Shown here: positions 1-6,137 of the stretch, piece by piece
Numbering within the stretch: the first letter of the stretch is position 1
Layout: each line of letters begins with the position of its first letter
Source: CAWUJT01 sp963922715
GTDB taxonomy: Bacteria; Pseudomonadota; Alphaproteobacteria; Rhodobacterales; Rhodobacteraceae
Length of the DNA stretch: 8,903 bases
NCBI GenBank assembly: GCA_963922715.1
Contig: CAWUJT010000094.1
Span: 1 to 8,903, forward strand
Direction: 5' to 3'
The notes under the pieces: model-generated
The model's database searches: none
Seen by the model: the letters and a program-made list of their open reading frames with translations, nothing else
What the model was told of the DNA's origin: nothing
Program-made: the position numbers and the translations under genes

Positions 1-2
1 AT

Positions 3-806
3 TTAAACACCAAAACTTTGCGCAATTGCGTCCAGATCAATTTTGAACCTTTGTGTCAGGTCGCTACGAATATCTTCATCGGCCACAGGTAGCTCACGGG
101 CTTGATCGGACAGTTTACTATCATTTTTGCCATCGATGCCGCGGAGCCACATGCGTGCATCCGCGAATGACAGTGTGGGCATCAGGTGGCCCACCCGATG
201 ATGGGGATAGTGAAAGGTTGTGCGCCGGTCGCTGGGGTCCAGCAGCAGCGCTTGGGCAACCCCAAGGTGATGGCGAAACATGGGCTGCGCGCGCAGCCCC
301 GATGGGCTGAGCTCCAGATAATACCCTTTGGTAAAATCGATCGCCAAAGACCCATGCGCGGCCCACAAAGGCTGCACACGCTCATAAATCTTGCGGCAGC
401 GTTCCACAAATTTCGACGCAACACCATCATCGTCATCCTGTCGAAACTGCAAAACCGGTGGACCCTGTGTGTCGATATAGCCGTTGATGATCTCTTCCAT
501 CGCTTCGCGCTGGTTCATAGCCGGGAATTGGATCAGCTCGGCCTGGGGCACCTCAGCAATCATCTTTTGCAAACGGGACAGATAGGGGTGCGGCAAGTTT
601 TCCCCCGTGACGACCAAAAACCGGAACTCGGGATCGGTCTGGGCCGCCACAGTGCGCAGACAGATATGTTCGAAACTGCGCAACCGGCTTTCAAGCCGTT
701 CCGGTTGAAACACATGCGCTTCACGGTCTGCGACGCTGTTGTGTTGTATGCGAAACGCCCCCAACCCTGGATACGCAAACCGACAGATCCCAATCACTTG
801 CAACAT
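3..806 (-). CDS. Putative rhamnosyltransferase-like glycosyltransferase
   Basis: This complete 267-residue protein resembles the 'putative rhamnosyl transferase' family (PF11316 type) common in Rhodobacteraceae. Such proteins are thought to transfer a sugar in the cytoplasm during surface polysaccharide or glycoconjugate synthesis; the actual donor and acceptor are unknown. Visible features are an N-terminal segment beginning MLQVIGICRF, a strand-like FRFLVVTGEN at about 61-70, an acidic QDDDDG run (Asp124-127) that could serve as the metal/nucleotide-sugar DxD-type site, and a C-terminal PHHRVGHLMPTLS stretch near 200. There is no signal peptide or membrane segment. The ATG at 804-806 is preceded by AAAGGG about seven bases upstream, which supports this start. 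The stop is TAA at 3-5. No glycan-synthesis partner is visible on the right; the left neighbour is outside the window. The family call is from memory and not from an alignment. Confidence 0.75.
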   Translation of the reverse strand: MLQVIGICRFAYPGLGAFRIQHNSVADREAHVFQPERLESRLRSFEHICLRTVAAQTDPEFRFLVVTGENLPHPYLSRLQKMIAEVPQAELIQFPAMNQREAMEEIINGYIDTQGPPVLQFRQDDDDGVASKFVERCRKIYERVQPLWAAHGSLAIDFTKGYYLELSPSGLRAQPMFRHHLGVAQALLLDPSDRRTTFHYPHHRVGHLMPTLSFADARMWLRGIDGKNDSKLSDQARELPVADEDIRSDLTQRFKIDLDAIAQSFGV

Positions 807-1043
807 GATGTGCCCTTTTTGCTAAGAGCACGATAGATGCAACGGTTACAGACGACAATCTTCTTAACATTACAAGCCGCTATGGTTTGCATAGTTTTGG
901 CTTTGCAATGGCAGAAAAATACGTTGATGCATTTGATTATTCTATAAGATTACAAGCCAAAACCCTGATCGCTTATAAGGGGGCTTGAATGCTCTGGAAA
1001 CAATTTGTCGCTTTTTTATCATCCGAAATTGATTGAATAACTT
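807..1043. other. AT-rich intergenic stretch with short repeats
   Basis: No gene is supportable here. The stretch separates the minus-strand glycosyltransferase from the IS remnant and should contain that gene's promoter, though I could not pick a convincing -35/-10 pair. It holds a 10-bp direct repeat ATTACAAGCC at 869-878 and 949-958, exactly 80 bp apart. It also holds a 10-bp inverted repeat, GTTTTGGCTT (894-903) against AAGCCAAAAC (954-963). Confidence 0.5.
869..963. repeat. ATTACAAGCC direct repeats and overlapping inverted repeat
   Basis: ATTACAAGCC occurs at 869-878 and again at 949-958. Between them GTTTTGGCTT (894-903) is the exact reverse complement of AAGCCAAAAC (954-963), which overlaps the second direct copy. 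On the minus strand these lie 60 to 160 bases upstream of the glycosyltransferase start, so they could be operator half-sites. Chance similarity in AT-rich DNA is also possible. Confidence 0.4.
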
Positions 1044-1464
1044 GGGTCAGGACCCTTCGATTTCCAAGAGGTTGCGGGCCTCATCATTCGAAAAACAAGG
1101 GTGATATGTGTGATCTTTACTGGCGAAGTGATGCGCTGATGAAGAAGCTTGAGACCTTTATCCCCCACATCCCACGGCACGCCTCGCGTCGATGACAGGC
1201 GTGTACTGAGCGGTATTATCTTTATCAATCGCGATAGCTTACGGTGGCGCAATGCGCCTTCGTCCTTGGCCAGAAACCGCAGAGGAAACCGATTAAGTGC
1301 GACAAACCCCGCTACTAACGGGGCAAACGGATCATGATCATGTTTGGCGGGCTCAAAGATTGGCAACGCAGTGCAACACGGATACGAAAGATGCCCAACG
1401 AAAGTCTTCCTCTCAATCCTCGCCTTGCCGTAAGCGTCATTATGCTCGTTGTGGACCCTGGCCC
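1044..1464 (+). mobile_element. Decayed IS5-family (IS427-like) insertion sequence remnant
   Basis: The stretch carries pieces of an IS5-family transposase read on the plus strand and is bounded by a candidate imperfect terminal inverted repeat. The left end reads GGGTCAGGACCC (1044-1055). The right end reads GGACCCTGGCCC (1453-1464), whose reverse complement GGGCCAGGGTCC matches the left end at 9 of 12 positions. At about 420 bp it is roughly half the usual length of this group (about 0.8-0.9 kb, from memory), consistent with an internal deletion. No clear target duplication was identified: flanks read AATAACTT on the left and TAAATAG on the right. The element is dead, because most of the catalytic domain is missing. 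Boundaries are inferred from the inverted repeat and are approximate. Confidence 0.72.
1106..1450 (+). pseudogene. IS5-family transposase pseudogene with internal deletion
   Basis: Three blocks match my memory of the IS427-group transposase. Block 1 (1106 to about 1165) reads CDLYWRSDALMKKLETFIP, like the usual N-terminus. Block 2, one base out of frame (about 1165-1264), reads PRVDDRRVLSGIIFINR then DSLRWRNAPS, the highly conserved N-terminal DNA-binding region. Block 3 (1265 onward, back in the frame of block 1) reads KPIKCDK then RIMIMFGGLKDW, the C-terminal part around the last DDE residue. The segment that normally carries the first two catalytic Asp residues is absent between blocks 2 and 3. 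Block 3 contains a TAA at 1316-1318. In the Y-R-E-K signature the Glu is replaced by Met, while the Lys of LKDW is kept. The gene is therefore inactivated several times over and looks old. Confidence 0.82.
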
Positions 1465-3236
1465 TAAATAGTGACTGTATCTGCCGGATCGATGCCCGCA
1501 ACTTTAACGGGCTTTTTCATCGCATCACGGCGGAAGGGCTCCCCTAGTTCTTGGTTGATCATCGCCTCGATCACAGTGGTTTTACCCTCGGCCATTTGGT
1601 CATGGATGGCTTTGCCCAATGCCACGGTCAGTGCCTCCATCGTGCGGACCACGACGCCTTCTAGGCCACAGGCCTGGGCAATAGCGGCGTAGCTGACCTG
1701 CTCATCAAGTTCGGTGCCGACGAAATTATCCGCAAACCACAGCGTCGAGTTGCGCTTCTCCGCACCCCATTGATAATTGCGGAACACAATTTGTGTGATC
1801 GCGGGCCATTCGGAGCGGCCAATCGCTGTCAGCTCATTGACCGCAATGCCAAAGGCACCGTCGCCCGCAAAGCCCACAACAGGCGCATCAGGGCACCCGA
1901 TCTTGGCCCCCACGATAGAAGGCAAGCCATAGCCACAAGGGCCAAACAATCCAGGCGCGAGGTATTTGCGTCCCGCATCGAAACTCGGATAGGCGTTGCC
2001 AATAGCGCAGTTGTTGCCGATATCTGATGAAATGATCGCATCGCGCGGCAAGGCGGCTTGGATCGCGCGCCAAGCCATGCGCGGGCTCATCCAAGCGGGT
2101 TTGGCGGCGCGGGCGCGGGCGTTCCAGGTGGTGCCGGGGTCGTCCTCTTCATGATCCATAGAAGACAGCTGCTGTGCCCAAGCCGATTTTCGCTGTGCGA
2201 TCTCATGGCGGCGGGCCTCTCGGCCTGTATCGCCAGCATCTTCTGACAGCTGCGCCCAGAGACTGCGGGCCACCTTGGCCGCGTCGCCGACAATCCCCAC
2301 CGTGACTTTTTTCGTCAGCCCAATACGGTTTGGATTGATGTCCACTTGGATCACTTTGGCCTCTGCAGGCCAATATTCCATCCCGTATCCCGGCAAGGTG
2401 GAAAACGGGTTAAGCCGGGTGCCCAGCGCCAACACCACATCGGCGCGCTTGATCAATTCCATCGCGGCTTTGGAACCGTTGTAGCCCAAGGGTCCGGCAA
2501 AAAGCGGGTGGGTGCCCGGAAAAGCATCGTTGTGTTGATAGCCCACACAGACCGGCGCATCAAGACGTTCAGCAAGGGACTGAGAGGCGGCAATCCCTCC
2601 ATCTGAAAGCACAACCCCTGCCCCGTTCAGAATCACCGGGAACGCGGCTTCGGACAACAGGACGGCGGCTTTGGCGATTGATGTCTCACCCCCTGGAGAG
2701 TGTTCAAACTCAACCGGTTCGGGAATCTCTATGTCGACAACCTGTGTCCACATATCGCGCGGCAAGTTGATCTGCGCTGGCGCGGACAGGCGCTTGGCCT
2801 GAGCAATCACGCGGGTGAGCACCTCAGCCACGCGGGAAGGATCACGCACCTCCTCTTGGTAGGCCACCATATCGGTGAACAGGTTCATTTGCTCCACCTC
2901 CTGGAAGCCGCCTTGACCAATGGTCTTGTTGGCGGCTTGTGGCGTGACCAGCAAAAGCGGCGTGTGGTTCCAATAAGCGGTTTTGACTGGGGTGACGAAA
3001 TTGGTGATGCCCGGGCCGTTTTGCGCGATCATCATGGACATCTTACCGGTGGCGCGGGTGTAGCCGTCGGCCATGAACCCGGCCGAACCTTCATGCGCGC
3101 AATCCCAAAAGGTGATGCCCGCCTGGGGAAAGAGGTCCGAGATCGGCATCATCGCCGAGCCGATAATGCCAAACGCCTGGTTGATCCCATGGCGTTGGAG
3201 AACTTTGACAAAGGCTTCCTCGGTGGTCATTTTCAT
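1464..3236 (-). CDS. xsc: Sulfoacetaldehyde acetyltransferase Xsc
   Basis: Xsc is a cytoplasmic thiamine-diphosphate enzyme that converts sulfoacetaldehyde plus phosphate into acetyl phosphate and sulfite, the desulfonation step in taurine and other C2-sulfonate catabolism. The product is 590 residues, within the family's usual size. Residues 1-170 form the ThDP pyrimidine-binding domain, with the catalytic Glu49 in CAHEGSAGFMADGY. A central domain follows, and then the ThDP pyrophosphate domain, with Gly458-Asp459-Gly460 (GDGAFG) and RNYQWGAEKRN about 25 residues later. I chose ATG 3234-3236 (MKMTTEEAF) because it matches the family N-terminus and has TAAGGAGA about eight bases upstream. The open frame extends 11 codons further, to 3269, without such a site. 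The C-terminus ends GIDPADTVTI, with TAG at 1464-1466 inside the edge of the IS remnant, so the last residues may be altered. pta, tpa, tauR and transporter genes are not adjacent. Confidence 0.95.
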   Translation of the reverse strand: MKMTTEEAFVKVLQRHGINQAFGIIGSAMMPISDLFPQAGITFWDCAHEGSAGFMADGYTRATGKMSMMIAQNGPGITNFVTPVKTAYWNHTPLLLVTPQAANKTIGQGGFQEVEQMNLFTDMVAYQEEVRDPSRVAEVLTRVIAQAKRLSAPAQINLPRDMWTQVVDIEIPEPVEFEHSPGGETSIAKAAVLLSEAAFPVILNGAGVVLSDGGIAASQSLAERLDAPVCVGYQHNDAFPGTHPLFAGPLGYNGSKAAMELIKRADVVLALGTRLNPFSTLPGYGMEYWPAEAKVIQVDINPNRIGLTKKVTVGIVGDAAKVARSLWAQLSEDAGDTGREARRHEIAQRKSAWAQQLSSMDHEEDDPGTTWNARARAAKPAWMSPRMAWRAIQAALPRDAIISSDIGNNCAIGNAYPSFDAGRKYLAPGLFGPCGYGLPSIVGAKIGCPDAPVVGFAGDGAFGIAVNELTAIGRSEWPAITQIVFRNYQWGAEKRNSTLWFADNFVGTELDEQVSYAAIAQACGLEGVVVRTMEALTVALGKAIHDQMAEGKTTVIEAMINQELGEPFRRDAMKKPVKVAGIDPADTVTI

Positions 3237-3300
3237 GGCGGGTCTCCTTATTTCATTATTTTGTTGCACTTAGACGATGTGTACTTGATGGAAAACCACA

Positions 3301-3370
3301 GATCTTAACCAAAAGTCGCGGTTTTTGGCAAAACGTTATGGATTTTTACGCCTTTAACAAGCTCTTAACC
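3301..3370 (-). repeat. GGTTAAGA-type direct repeats upstream of xsc
   Basis: On the minus strand GGTTAAGATC (3301-3310) and GGTTAAGAGC (3361-3370) match at 9 of 10 positions and sit exactly 60 bp apart. A partial relative, TTGTTAAAGG, lies at 3351-3360, directly beside the second copy. The first copy overlaps the candidate -10 of xsc, so these could be regulator sites. No known operator is assigned. Confidence 0.35.
3302..3331 (-). promoter_or_regulatory. Candidate sigma-70 promoter of xsc
   Basis: On the minus strand TTGCCA (3326-3331) and TAAGAT (3302-3307) are separated by 18 bp, matching consensus at 5 of 6 and 4 of 6 positions. This lies about 65 bases upstream of the chosen xsc start. 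The assignment is by eye only, and the region is AT-rich enough for chance matches. Confidence 0.35.
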
Positions 3371-3392
3371 TCAGATAGCAAAGTGTAAATAT

Positions 3393-3422
3393 TTGACATC
3401 TCGTTGAAAAATAAATTATGCG
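3393..3422 (+). promoter_or_regulatory. Candidate promoter of the lipoprotein gene
   Basis: A perfect TTGACA (3393-3398) is followed after 18 bp by TATGCG (3417-3422), which matches only the first three positions of the -10 consensus. The gene starts 36 bp further on, after the ribosome-binding run GGGGGAAAGAG (about 3448-3457). A similar pair lies before the gene at 5428. Confidence 0.4.
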
Positions 3423-3458
3423 TGTTTTGAGAAGCTAAATAATTTTTGGGGGAAAGAG

Positions 3459-3857
3459 ATGAGAAATATTTTTGTCAGTATAATTTTATTGTCGGCACTT
3501 CTTTTGATATCAGGCTGTGGTGCACCCAGTACACAGCAAACAGCGGCTGAGCAGGCTGCTATTGCCAATGTTCGATCAAATCAAGCTGTGGTGACAAGAC
3601 GCACAGGTTTTCAAGGTGGTGCGTTTCCCGTCATCATTACATTGAATGGTGTACAAGTCGCTTCCATTCCTATGAATCAAACAAAGACTTTTAATGTTCC
3701 AGCCGGACGAAACACCTTGCGCGCTACCTCTGGACTTATGGCTCCTGCCCAGCTGACGTTTACAAAGCAAGAAACAGACCCTGTTTTCTTTAATGTGTCT
3801 TTACGCGTAGGTATTATTGGTGGATCATTAGAGTTAACGCAAGTTATTAAAAACTAA
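3459..3857 (+). CDS. Small lipoprotein with DUF2846/PEGA-like beta domain
   Basis: The 132-residue product begins with a lipoprotein signal: MRN, a hydrophobic stretch at 4-18, and the lipobox Ile17-Ser-Gly-Cys20. Cys20 should be lipidated, and the following Gly21 (not Asp) suggests outer-membrane sorting. A polar, Gln/Ala-rich linker (about 22-45) leads to a compact beta-rich domain at 46-130. The pattern in that domain, FPVIITLNGVQVASI then NQTKTFNVPAGRNTLRA, resembles the strand-turn-strand layout of DUF2846 or PEGA-type modules in lipoproteins. The domain similarity is an inference from pattern only. No function can be given; a cell-envelope role is likely. The start is well supported by GGGGGAAAGAG just upstream. 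The gene is transcribed divergently from xsc, converges with the peptidase gene 70 bp downstream, and appears monocistronic. Its composition is AT-richer than xsc. Confidence 0.85.
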   Translation: MRNIFVSIILLSALLLISGCGAPSTQQTAAEQAAIANVRSNQAVVTRRTGFQGGAFPVIITLNGVQVASIPMNQTKTFNVPAGRNTLRATSGLMAPAQLTFTKQETDPVFFNVSLRVGIIGGSLELTQVIKN

Positions 3858-3927
3858 TTTTCATATGACGGCAAAAGGCAGTATTTGCAGCAATCCCTGT
3901 TCCTGAATAGAAACAGTATATTTGGCC

Positions 3928-5316
3928 TTAGACGACATTCATGTTCCCCACGGCCTCCAAGGTACGTGCCCAAGAGCGGATACCTTTATGGAAACACTCC
4001 ACGTCGTATTTCTCGTTCGGCGAATGGATTGCATCGTTATCCCGCGCAAAGCCTGCCAGAACAGACTCTATACCTAAGATGGTTTGGAAATAGCCCGCAA
4101 TCGGGATTGAGCCGCCTGAGCCGATGAAGGCGGCCTCTTTGCCCCATTCCTCAGACAGGGCTTGGCGTGTCGCCTCAAAGGCCGGGTGGCTGTGATCCAT
4201 GGTAGAAGCCGGTCCGGCCCCATGGTCTATGAAGGTCACAGAGCAATCTTCGGGCACCTGCGCGCGCACCCAGTCCCGAAACAGGCGGCGCAAGCGCAGC
4301 GGTTCTTGGCCTGCGACAAGGCGGAAGGAGACTTTGGCAGTGGCTTGGGCGGGCAGCACCGTTTTGAACCCCTCGCCGGTGTAACCCGTACTGATCCCGT
4401 TAATCTCGGCTGTAGGGCGCGACCAGATCATCTCAAGCCCTGAACGGTCCGCTTCCCCGGCTGGTTTTGATAGCTTAACAGCCCCAAGATATTCCATGTC
4501 TGAAAACCCTAAATGGTCCCATTGCTGGGCGACATTATCTGGCACTTCAGGGATCGCGTCATAAAACCCAGGGATTTGTACGCGTCCCTCTGTATCGTGC
4601 AATTGACCGAGAATTTTTGTGAGCACCCGGGCGGGATTCATGGCGATCCCGCCATATGATCCAGAGTGAAGGTCAATACAGGGGCCCTGTATAACAATCT
4701 CCTCTGCCAACAAACCGCGCAGCATTGTTGTGATCGCCGGGCGATCTTGTCCAAACAGGCCGGTATCGCAGATCATTGCCACATCGCAACTGCCCAGTTC
4801 CGTTTTGTGCGCCTGAAGGAAAGGGACAAGAGACGGCGACCCCGATTCTTCTTCACCCTCTAGCAGAACCGTAACCTTGCATGGTAAGCTGCCTGAAACT
4901 GTTTTCCAGGCGCGCATCGCCTCGATAAATGTCATCAACTGACCTTTGTCGTCTGAGGCACCGCGTCCTCGAATACAGGGCGGGACAGCTGTCTCATCAA
5001 CGAAGGGTTCAAAAGGCAGATGATCCCAAAGATCAATAGGATCAACAGGCTGCACATCGTAATGTCCATAAAACAACAAATGGGGACCTGGACCTTCATG
5101 GTGGGCCAACACGATGGGATGACCTTGTGTTGGATGGCTTTTGGCTGCCAATCCGATGCTTTGCAAATCCTCAACAAGCCAATCCGCCGTTTGTAGACAA
5201 TCAGCGGCATAAGCAGGGTCTGTCGAAATAGAAGGAAAGCCTAACAATGCCTTTAACCGTGCCAGTGAATTGGATTGATCGGCATCGATGTGCGCAAGCG
5301 TCGCTGTCAGGGTCAT
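3928..5316 (-). CDS. M20-family metallodipeptidase
   Basis: This 462-residue protein belongs to the M20 zinc peptidase family, on the dipeptidase/carnosinase-like (CNDP2/Dug1) side. Its likely role is cytoplasmic hydrolysis of dipeptides or related amide bonds. The dinuclear metal site is complete. His85 and Asp87 lie in LLFYGHYDVQP, with Asp87 expected to support catalysis. Asp122 lies in GRGASDDKGQ, and Glu156/Glu157 in LLEGEEESGS. Asp184 lies in MICDTG and His431 in DAIHSPNEKYD. His217 in DLHSGSYGG fits the substrate-contacting His contributed by the dimerisation domain (about 185-385). No signal peptide is present. I chose ATG 5314-5316 (MTLTATLAHI), with AAAGGT about eight bases upstream. 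The frame stays open for 24 more codons, to 5388, but that extension is Lys/Arg/Cys-rich and unlike the family. Substrate specificity cannot be read from the sequence. It is divergent from the gene at 5428, with 111 bp between starts. Confidence 0.92.
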   Translation of the reverse strand: MTLTATLAHIDADQSNSLARLKALLGFPSISTDPAYAADCLQTADWLVEDLQSIGLAAKSHPTQGHPIVLAHHEGPGPHLLFYGHYDVQPVDPIDLWDHLPFEPFVDETAVPPCIRGRGASDDKGQLMTFIEAMRAWKTVSGSLPCKVTVLLEGEEESGSPSLVPFLQAHKTELGSCDVAMICDTGLFGQDRPAITTMLRGLLAEEIVIQGPCIDLHSGSYGGIAMNPARVLTKILGQLHDTEGRVQIPGFYDAIPEVPDNVAQQWDHLGFSDMEYLGAVKLSKPAGEADRSGLEMIWSRPTAEINGISTGYTGEGFKTVLPAQATAKVSFRLVAGQEPLRLRRLFRDWVRAQVPEDCSVTFIDHGAGPASTMDHSHPAFEATRQALSEEWGKEAAFIGSGGSIPIAGYFQTILGIESVLAGFARDNDAIHSPNEKYDVECFHKGIRSWARTLEAVGNMNVV

Positions 5317-5349
5317 CCGTGTACCTTTACCTTTTGTTTCTCTACTGCG

Positions 5350-5379
5350 TTTACATGTTTGCGCTTTATCGCATATGCC
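5350..5379 (+). promoter_or_regulatory. Candidate promoter of the DUF4189-like gene
   Basis: TTTACA (5350-5355) and TATGCC (5374-5379) are 18 bp apart, 49 bp upstream of the ATG at 5428. The arrangement mirrors TTGACA-18-TATGCG before the lipoprotein gene. The -10 match is weak, so this is tentative. Confidence 0.3.
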
Positions 5380-5427
5380 TTGCAACATAAACTATCATGT
5401 GTATGTCTGGCCATCTGGGGAGAGGCG

Positions 5428-6012
5428 ATGAGAGTCTGCATATTTTGCGTCATGATTATCGTATTTGGCTTTGTTGGCATCAAGCCCGGCTTTACGCAAA
5501 ACAACAGTCTCACTTGTTACGAAGGGAGAAAACTATTGTTTGCAACCCGTGGGGCGATTGGGCAAGCCACTCAGGATTCAAATCTTACTGAAAAAGACAT
5601 CGAGATTTTGCAGCAAGTCGCCGAAACTCAGAAATACTACGGTGCTATTGCATTTTCACCCGATGAAGGCATTTTTTCCAATGCAACTGTTGCAGCTGCA
5701 AATTATCACGATATTGAAACAGCGCGCAAAGTCGCCCTTGTAGAATGTGATACCAAACGCACGACCAGCACTCAAATGTGCGAAATTATCATGGATATCT
5801 TACCAAGAAACTATCAACCTGGACGCGCCATTCAACTCAATATGGATGCGTCGCGCGCCGTCACAGAAGAATGCCGTCGAAAAACGAATATCATTTTTCT
5901 CGCCATTTCAAAAGAAACCGGTCATTGGGGGTTGAGTGACAATCAACAGGATTCTATTGTAATCTGTGAAAACAACAAAGCTCAAGATTGTGAGATATTG
6001 TTTCAAAATTGA
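5428..6012 (+). CDS. Secreted cysteine-rich protein, DUF4189-like
   Basis: The 194-residue product has a typical Sec signal peptide: hydrophobic 5-18, with likely cleavage after about residue 23 in PGFTQ-NN. It is therefore probably periplasmic or exported. The mature part contains six cysteines (30, 107, 118, 149, 180, 188), an even number compatible with disulfides. Residues 70-118, YGAIAFSPDEG then ARKVALVEC and MCEI, follow the layout of DUF4189 domains (GAIA-S-x-G, then Ala-rich helix, then two Cys). Residues 154-190, IIFLAISKETG then VICENN and DCEI, look like a second, degenerate copy. Function is unknown. The chosen ATG has GGGGAGAGG at 5417-5425, an ideal ribosome-binding site. The frame is open further upstream to 5275, but that extension overlaps the peptidase gene antisense and lacks a signal. 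The gene appears to stand alone, 125 bp ahead of rodZ. Confidence 0.82.
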   Translation: MRVCIFCVMIIVFGFVGIKPGFTQNNSLTCYEGRKLLFATRGAIGQATQDSNLTEKDIEILQQVAETQKYYGAIAFSPDEGIFSNATVAAANYHDIETARKVALVECDTKRTTSTQMCEIIMDILPRNYQPGRAIQLNMDASRAVTEECRRKTNIIFLAISKETGHWGLSDNQQDSIVICENNKAQDCEILFQN

Positions 6013-6021
6013 CTTAAAATG

Positions 6022-6043
6022 TGGCGTAAAGTCGCTCACGCCA
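6022..6043 (+). other. Short hairpin after the DUF4189-like gene
   Basis: TGGCGT (6022-6027) can pair with ACGCCA (6038-6043) around a 10-base loop, nine bases past the stop codon. No T-tract follows, so it is a poor intrinsic terminator. It could be a weak attenuating or RNA-protecting stem. Confidence 0.3.
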
Positions 6044-6073
6044 TAGTGAATGCGTCAATATTAGGGCTATGTG

Positions 6074-6102
6074 TTGCATGTGAAACTATAATTATATTAA
6101 TA
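6074..6102 (+). promoter_or_regulatory. AT-rich candidate promoter region of rodZ-ispG
   Basis: A perfect TATAAT lies at 6087-6092, but at the usual spacing it has no good -35. Alternatively TTGCAT (6074-6079) pairs with TTAATA (6097-6102) at 17 bp. Either would drive rodZ, whose ATG at 6138 follows AAGGT (6126-6130) by seven bases. Which one is used, if either, cannot be decided by eye. Confidence 0.3.
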
Positions 6103-6137
6103 AGTATATAAATCATGTCAAAAATAAGGTTAGCAGC

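Noticed and set aside
186..836. Plus-strand 216-codon open frame opposite the glycosyltransferase
   Set aside because: It lies antisense to a recognisable gene, has no family features and reads as a codon-bias shadow.
1019..1501. Minus-strand 160-codon open frame across the IS remnant
   Set aside because: It is antisense to the recognisable transposase fragments and overlaps the end of xsc; its product shows no family pattern.
3237..3269. Eleven-codon upstream extension of xsc (start at 3269)
   Set aside because: The extension overlaps the strong AAGGAG site that serves the ATG at 3236, and it does not resemble the family N-terminus.
2700..3308. Plus-strand 202-codon open frame opposite xsc
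   Set aside because: It is fully antisense to the conserved N-terminal part of Xsc and has no independent support.
3858..3927. Possible bidirectional terminator between the lipoprotein and peptidase genes
   Set aside because: Only a 5-bp CTGTT/AACAG stem with a long loop and no T-tract is present.
5317..5388. Upstream start of the M20 peptidase at 5388
   Set aside because: The extra 24 residues are basic and Cys-rich, unlike the family, and the internal ATG at 5316 has a ribosome-binding site and fits the usual N-terminus.
5275..5427. Upstream extension of the DUF4189-like gene
   Set aside because: It would overlap the peptidase gene antisense and bury the signal peptide; GGGGAGAGG directly before ATG 5428 decides the start.
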